Below are positions 10,577 to 21,278 of a stretch of DNA of 64,000 nt, piece by piece (position 1 is the stretch's first letter; the number at the start of each line of letters is the position of its first letter). Below the pieces are notes generated by a model. That model saw only the letters and a program-made list of their open reading frames with translations, searched no databases and was not told the DNA's origin. Source of the stretch: Coffea arabica (Eukaryota > Streptophyta > Magnoliopsida > Gentianales > Rubiaceae); the NCBI RefSeq assembly GCF_036785885.1, contig NC_092326.1, positions 41,998,287 through 42,062,286 of the forward strand, given 5' to 3'. The position numbers and the translations under genes are program-made.

Positions 10577-13216
10577 ATGGCAAATTCTGAGCTAAGCTTC
10601 TCTGTTCTCTGCATTGTCTGCATTATATTCGCATCACTGTCCTATCTCAACCCAGGTAAAAGTAACCACAACCCATCTTAAAAAAATTCAATCTTGGCAT
10701 GTTTGAACTATTTATTTTACTTGATGTCTTTGGATTTATGAGTGGGTTATTTCTTGCAGGGATAAAGGCACAACAAGGCCACGAAGAGCCATATGTCGGA
10801 GTGAACCTAGGCACAGATGTGTCGAAACTACTTTCGCCAGCAGACTTGGTTGCTTTTTTGCAGTTGCAAAAGATTACTCACTTGAGGCTTTATGATGCAG
10901 ATGCTGATATTCTCAAAGCACTGGCTAAAACCAAGATTAGAGTCATCATCAGTGTGCCCAATAATCAGCTTCTTGCAATTGGATCGTCTAATACCACTGC
11001 AGCCACTTGGGTTGGTAGAAATGTGGCAGCATATTATCCACAAACTTTAATCACTGCCATTGCAGTTGGTGATGAAGTGTTAACAACAATTCCCAGTTCA
11101 GCCCCTTTGCTTGTGCCTGCAATTGAGTCACTTTACAGTGCTTTAGTGGCTGCAAATTTGCATACTGAAATTAAGGTTTCAACTCCTTGTGCTGCCTCTA
11201 TTGTTTTGGACCCTTTTCCACCTTCTCAGGCATTTTTCAACCAATCCTTGAGCTCGGTTATTTCTCAGCTGCTGCAGTTTTTGTCGAGAACCAAATCACC
11301 TATGATGATGAATTTGTATCCTTACTATGTCTTTATGCAGAACAAAGGGGTTGTCCCCTTAGATAATTCACTTTTTAGGCCCTTGACACCATCCAAAGAA
11401 ATGGTTGACCCCAATACTTTGCTCCATTACACCAATGTTCTTGATGCTATGATTGATTCTGTGTATTTTTCAATGAAGAATCTTAATGTTACTGATGTTG
11501 TGATTCTGGTTACTGAGACTGGTTGGCCTTCAAAGGGGGATTCGAAAGAGCCTTATGCTACAATTGACAATGCTGATACTTATAATTCCAATTTGATTAA
11601 GCATGTTTTTGATCGTAGCGGGACACCATTGCATCCAGAAATCACCTCTAGTGCTTATTTGTATGAGTTGTTCAATGAGGATTTGAGGTCACCGCCGGTT
11701 TCTGAGGCTAATTGGGGGCTGTTTTATGGGAATTCGACACCGGTTTACTTGCTTCATGTCTCTGGAAGTGGTACATTTTTAGCTAATGACACTACTAATC
11801 AAACTTATTGTATAGCCGCGGATGGAGTTGATACAAAGACTATGCAAACTGCTTTGGACTGGGCTTGTGGACCTGGAAGGGCGAATTGTTCAGAGATTCA
11901 GCCAGGAGAGAGTTGTTATCAGCCTAATAATGTGAAAGACCATGCTTCTTACGCATTTGATAGCTATTACCAAAAGGAAGGGAAGGCTGGTGGTTCTTGT
12001 GATTTCAAGGGTGTAGCCATGATAACAACCAGTGATCCAAGTAAGTTCTCAATAAGTATAGATACTGCAATCTGACTCCCAAAAGCTACAGATTCAACAT
12101 TGTATTCTGAAACACTTTTTTTTTTTTTGGGAAGACAGAGCATTCAATCATGGACAGTAGTTCATTAAGTGAATACGGTATAACATTATTGTATTGAAAT
12201 TTGAATGTGGACATATGCTGTGGTTGTTGGTTGAAATTAGAGTGGCGTGGTCGGTGGCAAGAGCTTTATTGTTCACTGACTTTGTCATCACGGCGCACTG
12301 CCTGGTTTAGAGATGATCCCTAATGAGGAGGACAGTGTGGTTTCTATCTTTATCGATGCCATATTGTTGTGCTCAGGGAAAATCAGTAAATGTTAGTACG
12401 CCCGAAAGAAAAGGTCAAAAACAGTAAAAAAAAATCCTTATATTCATGAAAGAAAAGGCTGGAGTAGAGGTTAAGATGGTGGTGGCCTAAAGGTAGGAAG
12501 CCCTTTGTAATTTCGTCACTTGGGAGTGCAAAATTGTCTGTTTCATTTTGGTAGCCTTAGGTGACTAGGCTGTCAATTGAATTCTTGGTCTTCCTTGCTA
12601 CTGCCATATTGTCTCACTCCATGTTTCCATGTGTGTAAGTGGGAGAGGAAAAATGAATTTACCTGAGTGTTTCTTCATTTCTTTTCATACCTTTAAGCAT
12701 TTGACATTGCTTCACTTATTTTCACTGTTTTTTGTTTGATCTATGTAGGCAATATGTGGTTCCAATTTCTGCTCTGTAATATTCCTCTCTCATAAATTAT
12801 CATCTGAATTGTGTTTCTTTTCTGGGGAAATTTTGCAGGTCACGGGAGTTGTATATTTCCTGGAAGGTGAGCTGATTGTCTCTGCTTTGTTAGTACATAT
12901 ATTTGTCCTTATCTTGCACATTACCCCACAATAAATTCGAGTAGAACAATTTGCACATGTCTATGAGTTTGTACTTTTAATAATCTTTTCTTAGTATCTT
13001 AATTTTTTCTAATTTGTCTTGTATATATAAAATTTTGAGTGCAGCAAGAAGTTAAGCAATAAAACAAGCCAGCAGGTAGTGAACTCAACACAAGCTAGTG
13101 GTGCAGTTACAATAAGATTCAGCAGTCTTCATGGTACCAGATTAAGTGCCTCCATGGGCTTTGACATCATCTTGGTGGTCACCTTTTGTTTATTTTATTC
13201 ATTGCTCCTTCCATAG
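10577..13216 (+). CDS. Glucan endo-1,3-beta-glucosidase, GH17-X8, GPI-anchored
   Basis: Hydrolyses 1,3-beta-glucan (callose) at the cell surface. Four exons: 10577-10655, 10760-12040, 12839-12866, 13045-13216, giving 519 residues. Order: signal peptide about 1-32 (hydrophobic VLCIVCIIFASLSYL, then GIKAQQ); GH17 barrel about 37-355 with general acid E132 in AVGDEV and nucleophile E279 in VTETGWPSKG; X8/CBM43 domain from QTYCIAADGV to SCIFPG with WACGPG and SCYQPNN cysteine motifs; Ser/Thr-rich spacer; C-terminal hydrophobic tail (FDIILVVTFCLFYSLLLP) expected to be exchanged for a GPI anchor. The 28-nt exon 3 (HGSCIFPG) is required for the last X8 cysteine. If intron 2 is retained, translation stops at 12075 with no anchor signal. 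Likely role: callose turnover at the wall or plasmodesmata; subgroup not certain. Confidence 0.93.
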
Positions 13217-15132
13217 AACAAAGTTGAAGGTACCAATGCATCATTTACTACATTAATCTATTGTTTAAGTTTAGTGTTTGCCTGAATTTATATGGACTCA
13301 TCCTGATAATGCATTGCAGAGCTACTTCTCATTCTTTAGATGCTTATTCTTTTGGGGGTGCACCACATGAGCTATATTTGATGGGCCCTCTGTGAAATGT
13401 TGTATTTCATGTGATTCTTGAAAAGGCTGATGCAATAACAGTCCAGACCAGAGGCAGAGGTATAAAAAAGAAGTGGGGTTCTCGAGCCTTAATTATGTGA
13501 AACTTGAAAGTGGTTGCAACTTCAAGAATCTTTTGCTTGCACCCTTGTTCTTTCTTCTTAATCAGACATTGCTTGAGAAATGGAGAAAGAATAACTGTAC
13601 CTAGCTGTGATCAAATAAAGAAGGATACCAGAGCTTGGCCTTGGCACTCATTGTTTTGCTTCTACTACTTTATTTTGTGAATGTATAACAAGTAGTGCCA
13701 GCAATTATTGTACTTGGGAAAGGGCAAGAATGATCTAAAAGTTCAATCATAAAGATAGGTGGAGGATCCATGTTTTGGTGTGTGTTTATTTGTGTCAGTT
13801 AGTAGGGGAAGCTTTTCTTAAATTCTTGCATTGAAGATAGACTACTGTTACTTGTCTGGTTCTGGTGTGTTGAGCTAGTGAAATGCTCCTTTAGTTTGGT
13901 GCAGTACAACTTAGGCATCATTTTTTTAGCAAAATTTCAACAACCTTTCGGCAAGGTTTTTAGTATCGTATTTGCCCTCATAACATTTATTAGTAATCAT
14001 CAGTGAAGATTGATCCCCAAAAAAAAAAAAGAAAAGGTATTAATCATCAGTGAAGAAGAAGTAAGTACATTGGTGTTGTGTCTGGACTCTGGACATCAGG
14101 TTTGAAAAACAAGGGCAAGATTTAAGTCTGTTTTAATGTTCAAGCAAATACTTGGCCTAGATTCTCACACGCGACACTTTGCCTTGTTTCTCCAAAGTGT
14201 CCAAGGAGTTAAAAAACAACGAAAAGATAGGAAAGTGATAGCTAGTGAAACATGAAACTTGCTTCAATGAAAAATACCATTTGTAGTTCAAATGGAAGGC
14301 TGATCTGCTCCATTTCTCGGTGAAAGAATGCCCCTGGAGATTTTTGTGTTACAATACAGTTTCATAAACTTCAAGAATCAGTAGACTAAATTGAAATACT
14401 ATTCAACATGATGGAACAACAGGTCATGTGTAAGCTAAGCAACATATGAGAAAATTTGTGCCAAACGGTACTACCTTATTTGGATTGCGAGTTTTTCATG
14501 GTTACTTTTTTTTATCTTAGATATATTACTGCATCACTGTTATATATCTGTAAAAACTCTCGAAAGCCCAATTCAAACGGGTTTGGATATCACTAGTGAA
14601 TTGCTCAAGCATTTTACATTGTCTTTAATACGTAAAATTGGGCTCTATTTTTCAAGCTAGAATGGGCTGGCTCATCTTATTTTTACAAAAGCTGTTGTAG
14701 AAATGCAGAGAAAAAAAATGTTACACTGCATTCTTTGTTAATTTTGTCTTTATCCCAACTGCAATAAACCGCAATATTAGAGTAATCCAAATTTCGCAGA
14801 ATAGTATGGGAAAACAAATCCAACATCTCTAATTTTTTTTTTCCCTCAAAATTTTGTCAATTGAGGCTAACTGCCTAAAAGAAGAGAAACCTCCAAATAG
14901 GAGCCCAAAAATTTGGTAGCAGAACCGTGGCTGGTATTGGATTTGATTTGACAGCGTATCCATGTAGTAGTCTAGTCTGCCTGGAGCAACCAAAAAGCGG
15001 CAAAACGCCTACGCGTACGGTTTTAAAATGCGCCAGTTTCTCTCCCCAAAAATCAAACCGACCCCGGCCATCTTCTTTCCCTTCCTCCTCCTCAAAAGCT
15101 CTACTGCAATTCCAAAGACTCAATCTTTACCA
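13217..15132. other. Intergenic between GH17 and TDP2-like genes
   Basis: The probable glucanase 3' untranslated region comes first, then AT-rich spacer. A 16-bp perfect direct repeat around a 31-nt A-rich insert lies at 13994-14056. The last 250 bases contain the TDP2-like promoter and leader, with an in-frame upstream ATG at 15028. No other gene supported. Confidence 0.5.
13994..14056. repeat. 16-bp direct repeat flanking an A-rich micro-insert
   Basis: TAATCATCAGTGAAGA occurs at 13994-14009 and again, perfectly, at 14041-14056. Between the copies is a 31-nt insert with a 12-nt A run. The arrangement resembles a target-site duplication around a severely 5'-truncated retroposed fragment, although a local duplication is also possible. 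Confidence 0.6.
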
Positions 15133-18087
15133 ATGTCTTGGACGTGTTCGGTCTGCACTTTCATCAATCCTTCATCCCACCAAAAACCCACTTGCCAAAT
15201 CTGCCTTTCATCACAGCCCTCATCATCGTTAGCATTATCACAATCACCATCGCCCACAAAGCCCAAATGGGCTTGCAAAGCTTGCACCTTTCTGAACCAG
15301 TATGATAATAGCAGTTGTGAAGTATGTGGGACCAGGGCCTCTGCTTCATTGTTATCTATTCTTGAGAACGATGATGATGATTTTGATGAGCTTGGTTCTG
15401 GTGTTGGCGATGTTTTCTTGCCTTTGAGGGCTTGCAATAGTGGCAGTACAAGTAATAAGAATAAGAGGAAAATTTGGGAGAGCTCAATTGGGGATGCTAA
15501 TGATTTGGCTGATTCTGGTAACGATTTTAGGGGTGCCAAGGCTGCTAGTAGGGAAGTTCAATGTGTAGGTGCGTTATTTGCTTTGTTCGAATTTCTTTTG
15601 GATTTTTGTGTGCTTTTAGGATTTCATTTGTGGGTGTGATGCTTTTGTTGATCTTAATGTTGATTTTTGGTGAAAAAGATTCTTTTTCATGTTCGCTCGC
15701 AAAAGCATTTTGGGAAGCTCCGATTGAACTTTGTGTTTCATTTTGCTGGATTTTAGTGAGCGTGGTGTATTATATGATATTGTGGCTCGCGTGCGTAGTT
15801 TCGGATTTTTGAACTTCGGCTCTGCTTGATCATGCTTTTTATGTCCATTCTTGTCGGATTTCTGGTTTCTTGATTTTAGTTTGTTCTACCGTGCCAGTTT
15901 TTGTTAGTGTTTCAGATAAGGAAAATTGATGTTTTATTTTTGTTGTAAATTAACAATGTACCTTTCGTTTTGCTTTTGTGCTCATATTCTGTACTTGCAA
16001 CTGTTGCTAAAAAAATTGATTCATGTAATTGGCGGTGATTTATGTATCTTTTTGGTGTTGTCTTGGTGAAATGCTCGTACTAAGCATAGCAATCACTTAT
16101 TTTCCCGTTTTCTGTGGTGTCGGTTCTAGATCTTCTTTCACATGTAGATATGACTTTGAGATAAGTTTCCAACTACACGAGTAAAGGTGCAATTTTGAAT
16201 GGTAAACCTGCGGGCAAATTGCAAATCCCATGCCAAATTATGAATTAGAGCTATAAGTTGGCATTTGCAGTTGGTAGTGGGTGTTTCTTCAGGAGTCGGG
16301 AGAATTTGATTCACAATTCTATACCATTTTAAAAGGCTATGCTAAGTGCTCAGTAATTAGACTAGAGAGGATGATGCTTGAGTGCTAGAGCTTAGTTTTT
16401 CTTGGCTTATCCTCCTGTGGATGATACTGCTATATTATTTGTGATATAAGTAATTCTCAATCAACTTGCACAACGGTGATCCTTGTACTAGTTTTCTAGT
16501 TCAAGTAAGAATAAGTACTTTGTAATATCTGTTTTGCTTGCTTTCCTGGAATTTGAGTTTTCTCATGATTCCCATGTGTATATCTATGGCTAATATGCTG
16601 ATATTGTTTGACATGTAACTGGTTTTGGTTTCCTCTTTTTATTTCCTCTAGATTTGTTTCTGGTCCTTTATTCCTGTATATGAAGTTATGAGTCATGCCC
16701 TTTGGACTTTGCAGCAAGTGAAACTGGCTTAGATAGAGGCAATAAACCAGTTAAAATTATGAGTTACAATGTTTGGTTTCGAGAGGAATTGGAGATGCAT
16801 AAGAGGATGGAAGCTCTGGGTGACCTTATTCAGCTGCATTCCCCGGATATAATATGCTTTCAGGTTTTCCACGGCCCACCTCGCTTCCTTCCTCCATCCT
16901 GAGGCACAATTATAAAAAAAATTACTGAAGATGATTCCTTGCTTCAAAATGAGTTTGTACTATACTAACAGATATTTAATCCTGCAGGAGGTTACCCCAA
17001 ACATTTACGAGGTTTTCCAGCAATCCAGCTGGTGGAAGTTGTATCGTTGCTCTGTCTCAGATGACGAGGCATTTACAAGGGCATACTTCTGCTTGCAGGT
17101 AAAAAATTATTTCTCCTAGAAAGTATAAACTCCTTTAATCTATGCTTATTTTTGTGTTTGTAATGGAGAAAGACCTCACATCAGGATTCTGGAAAATATG
17201 GTGCTAGTTCATGTTAAACCTGGACCAGGTCATTGAGTTTGATATGCAGTTGTTAGAATGCTGGAGTTTATCTGTTTGACAATGATTGAGCTTATCTATG
17301 TATGACAAGTAGCTATGCTCTGGTAGCCTGTTAAACCAACCTCCTTAAGGATTTAGTTCAATCCCTTTAGTAACTGGGAATACAGCAGCATGCCTTCCTA
17401 ATTCTTGAATGTCTCTGCTTCATTTCACTTTACTATACCTACATTTTACGAGTTCTTTTTGAAGTTAAAACCTTGTGTGCATATAATTTGCAGTTATGCA
17501 AGCTTTCGGTGAAATCCTACAGCTGTAGACCTTTTGCTAATTCTGTTATGGGAAGAGAGCTTTGTATTGCTGAAGTAAATGTTCAGACTGAAAGGACATT
17601 GATTGTTGCAACTAGCCATCTTGAGAGTCCTTGCCCTGCACCTCCCAAATGGGATCAGATGTACAGCAAGGAACGCGTCAATCAGGCAAAAGAGGCCATA
17701 AAATTTTTGGAGAAGAATCCCAATGTTATCTTTTGTGGTGATATGAACTGGGATGACAAATTGGATGGTCAGTTTCCGTTACTTGATGGATGGGTTGATG
17801 CTTGGGTGCAGCTTCGGCCTTCAGAAAATGGTTGGACATATGACACCAAGTCCAACAAGATGTTAAGTGGCAATCGAACTCTACAAAAACGCTTAGATCG
17901 ATTTGTTTGCAATTTACGAGATTTCAAGATAAGTGAGATTGCGATGATTGGGATGGATGAAATTGCTGGCTTATCATATTGCAAAGAGAAGAAAGTGAAA
18001 AATGAGGTGAAGAAATTGATGCTTCCTGTTTTACCTAGCGATCACTATGGCTTGCTCTTGACAATCTGTCCCCAGCAGCGCAAGTAG
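15133..18087 (+). CDS. TDP2: Tyrosyl-DNA phosphodiesterase 2-like, RanBP2 zinc fingers + EEP nuclease
   Basis: Predicted Mg-dependent 5'-tyrosyl-DNA phosphodiesterase that removes trapped topoisomerase II adducts in the nucleus. Four exons: 15133-15568, 16715-16863, 16988-17098, 17494-18087; 429 residues. Two RanBP2-type zinc fingers lie at the N-terminus: WTCSVCTFIN..CQIC (about 3-24) and WACKACTFLN..CEVC (about 47-65). An acidic linker (ENDDDDFDELG) follows, then the endonuclease/exonuclease/phosphatase domain from about 155: MSYNVWF, FQEVTP, TSHLESP, CGDMNWDD and the terminal LPSDHYGLL, which carry the expected catalytic Asn, Glu, Asp and His. The start is the ATG just before the first zinc finger; an in-frame ATG at 15028 would add 35 residues of Lys/Pro/Phe-rich sequence, possibly organelle-targeting. 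Animal TDP2 has an N-terminal UBA instead of zinc fingers. Confidence 0.9.
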
Positions 18088-19215
18088 GCAGTGCTTCCGG
18101 GCAGAAGATGTTTTGCTGCTATATCTTTTTGTTTGAGAGTTCGTTACCTTGCTGTCCAGGTTTGTGTACATAACATATGGATGGCGCAAAGGGCTAAAAC
18201 CCTTCATGAGCATTGCAACATTTTCAGGGTAACTGTTCGAATGCAATGGAATGCTCGAACATATAGGACCAAATTTATGCTTCGGACAGCTGTTATTATG
18301 TCTTGCTTGTTTTTGTTGTGAAATACTCCATCTCTAGCTGATGCATGTGATACTTGTACGTCTCCATCTCTCGTTTTGTCTTGTATGTTGTGGTACTTGT
18401 TTATCAATGCTTTGTAATAGCACAAAATAACGATTTTATCTCTGCATTAGCACTTTCAGAAGTGCTGAAGTTTCTTTCATTTCTTCATAGTTTCAGATGT
18501 TGCTGGAGCTTCCAACCTAATATAATCATACATAACTCCACAAAGAACATTTCCTGCCCTGGCCTGCGTGAGAAATCTGATATTATGTCCCCTGATCAGC
18601 AATGAGGAAGTAATGTCAAATACGATATATCCCATGTTTTACACAAACTGTATTATCTGTTCCTAAATTCATCACTTGGTTTTCGAGATCTATGTAGTTA
18701 ACATGGACCTGTCAGATAGTAAAATTGCATTAACGCAGCATACTTAAGGAATTCCAAACGTGCTTTGTATCTTGCCATTCTCCTGCGATGAACCTTACCT
18801 TGAAGTCAGAACGGGTAGCTGATGATGCTATGGCCAACCTCAATTTGTAGATTCCGCTAGTTAATGAAATGAGGTTAAACCTGATGCCCCATGTAAAAAT
18901 TGGCCACTCTGCATGGTAGAGAAGCTGTGATGTATTCTACTTTACATACCAAAAGTTGCAGAAGATCACCAATATTTGATTGAACTTCAGCTGGACGAAA
19001 GATGGAAAGTTTAATTTATTTCTTCTGCTCAATGAACAATAGTATGACATGTCCACTCAGTGCTTTTCACAATCTATGTATGCATTAATAATGCAGACAA
19101 GAATGGCTGTTGAACAAGAATTTATAAAAAAGGTATGCAATCAAAACGTAGCATCGTGGATGGAAGAGTGATACGAGACCCTGCATGGAAGAATATGTAA
19201 AAATTGGCGACTCTG
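18088..19215. other. Intergenic after the TDP2-like gene
   Basis: Probable 3' untranslated region followed by spacer up to the tRNA terminator. No coding region supported; open frames here overlap each other on both strands without recognisable features. Confidence 0.5.
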
Positions 19216-19220
19216 AAAAA
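19216..19220 (-). terminator. Pol III terminator of tRNA-Phe
   Basis: A run of five T on the minus strand begins 4 nt after the tRNA 3' end, the normal RNA polymerase III stop signal. Confidence 0.75.
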
Positions 19221-19223
19221 GAA

Positions 19224-19248
19224 TGTGGTGAGCGTGGATCGAACACGC

Positions 19249-19291
<43 letters not shown>

Positions 19292-19296
19292 CCCGC
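19224..19296 (-). tRNA. trnF-GAA (nuclear): tRNA-Phe (GAA)
   Basis: 73-nt cloverleaf on the minus strand without intron or encoded CCA. It has the D-loop AGTTGGGAG, anticodon stem-loop CAGACTGAAGATCTG with GAA at 19263-19261, and T-arm GTTCGATC. A and B box sequences are intact. Against the standard plant nuclear tRNA-Phe as I remember it, the body matches but the 3' acceptor strand reads TCACCACA instead of TCACCGCA. That makes position 71 A opposite C2, an unpaired second base pair. Confidence 0.9.
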
Positions 19297-21278
19297 TTGG
19301 TTGCCGGGAGCATTAACAAATCAAATGACTCGGTAGCAACTGAATGAAATGTCTTGAGATGTTTACTTATATAAGAGAATTTAATTGAGTGCGTTCTATA
19401 CATTCATATTTTGCAACTAACATTCTACTCTGTTACTGTCTGCTTCACAGTTACTTATATTATTTCAGAACATGCCCGGCCCAAGCAATCATTTAGAGTA
19501 TGTAAGAATGTATTAATTCCTGATTGTCAATTAGAGTATTAATTGACAATCAATTCCTGCACAGGATATATAGAGTGGTGAAGTTGATCCAATACAGTTC
19601 TTTACATTAGGTAAACCCTTTTCAGATATTGTTATCATTTACACGAGATATTAATATTTTACACAATTTGTTTGCACATAGGGGTAAAAACAAGTTGAAC
19701 ACTCTAGTGTTCAACTTTGTTTAATTATTTTGACAAGTTAAAATTTTATTTAAATTTTGACTTGTTTACGTCTTGAGTCGAGTTCTATCGAACCTTTATC
19801 GAATCGAATTCGAGTTGAACTCAGATAACTTTTGCTTTTTACATGTAAATTTCACTAGTATACAAATTGAGCCGAACTTAATTAATAGTTTATCAAATAC
19901 AAAATACTGTTCATATTTGATTTGACTAGTTGGAGAATCAAACTCGAATGAGTTTTTATTGAATTGAACTCGATCTGAATATCGAATAGTTTAGTTCATC
20001 TTTCATCCATATTTGCGCATCTCTATTTTTTTTTTCACCAAAAGTTTTAAATAGACCCGTGTGGCTACAAAATTGTTCAATCCTTTGGTACAAAATACAT
20101 TGTGCTTTTATTCCTCTAGCCAACTTTGATTGTAGCTGAGCATCGTCGTAATCATTAATGGCCAACATTATACAAGTTGCATAAATTATATCAAGAGCAA
20201 TCAACGGAAAAGGCAATTAATTACTCTAGGTGACTATGGAGTGTGGTCCATGCCATTACGTATTGAGGGTGCATGTGCATTAGGCATTAACATGCGAAAA
20301 CATATGATATGAAGAATTTAGTCAAGCTTCAAGAATTTGGGACTTTAATGATCGCCATTAGTTGCATGATTCTACGAAGTAAACGCGTTTTCAAGTGTTT
20401 CTCATTTGCTTAAAATATTAAACGAATTCTGGAAGCTTTGTTCTTGTTAATGTCATATTACTCGCAGCTGAAGAATGATCTGCGCTGGCATGCATGATTG
20501 ATTGTTTTAGCTCTGTCATGCAAGAATAATATGCCATATATACCTATTCATTGGTCCAATTTCTTGTTTTTTTTTTCCAATTTCCAAAGAAAATCCCATC
20601 TGTTCTTTGGCTTAAATCATTATAGCACAACTAGTTCAATTAAAAACTCTGCTTACCAAGAGTACTGGAAATCATTATAGCCAGTTTTATATTACTACTA
20701 TTACCTTAGATTTGTTCGAGTTTCTTAGCAGAAGTGGAACTCCACCTTGGATCTCCCTAAACATTTCTGAAACAGCTCATGTAGCACCCTTCAGTAAACG
20801 GACCAAGAAGTTTCTGTAACTAGAGATTAGAGCAATCCTCAGTTTGGGTCTTTGGGTACAATTCACCGTCAACTAATTTGTACACTACCACAATTATTGA
20901 GTTTTATTGCTTAGTCAATATCTTTTTTTATGTTTTCCGCGCTCATGGTACCGCCCTAAGATTCCAGTTATGGCCGCACGTGACGACGCTAAATACGCCA
21001 TTCCAAAAGCTTTTCATCACACTTTTTGGCGGGCAACTAAAATCACCTCTGAATTCTCTGACCACCTGACTTCCTTCACCGCAATTTCTTAATGCTTTTA
21101 ATCACTCTTCACTGACAACTCACTCACAAGCCTCGCCTTACATATCTGTCCCGAATTTTGCCAGAAGACATATACTGACCCATTCATTTTCTTCCTCCCC
21201 CGCCCTTTGACCTTCACCGAAGGAATCCAAGAAAATCTTTCTTTGAGAACAAAATTCTTAGAGAAGGGAAAAAAAGGG
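19297..21278. other. Intergenic between tRNA-Phe and the SKU5-like gene
   Basis: Contains a perfect short hairpin (19522-19551) and, at about 19680-20030, AT-rich DNA with TCGAGTTC/GAACTCGA words like those of the hAT MITEs near 5 kb, but without clear ends. The final 300 bases are the SKU5-like promoter and leader. No gene supported. Confidence 0.5.
19522..19551. repeat. Perfect 11-bp inverted repeat, 8-nt loop
   Basis: GATTGTCAATT pairs with AATTGACAATC across AGAGTATT. No T-run follows and no gene is adjacent, so function is unknown. Confidence 0.6.

Noticed and set aside
19680-20030. Third hAT-like MITE
   Set aside because: The right edge (GCGCATCTCTA) looks like such an end, but no matching left end or 8-bp duplication was found.
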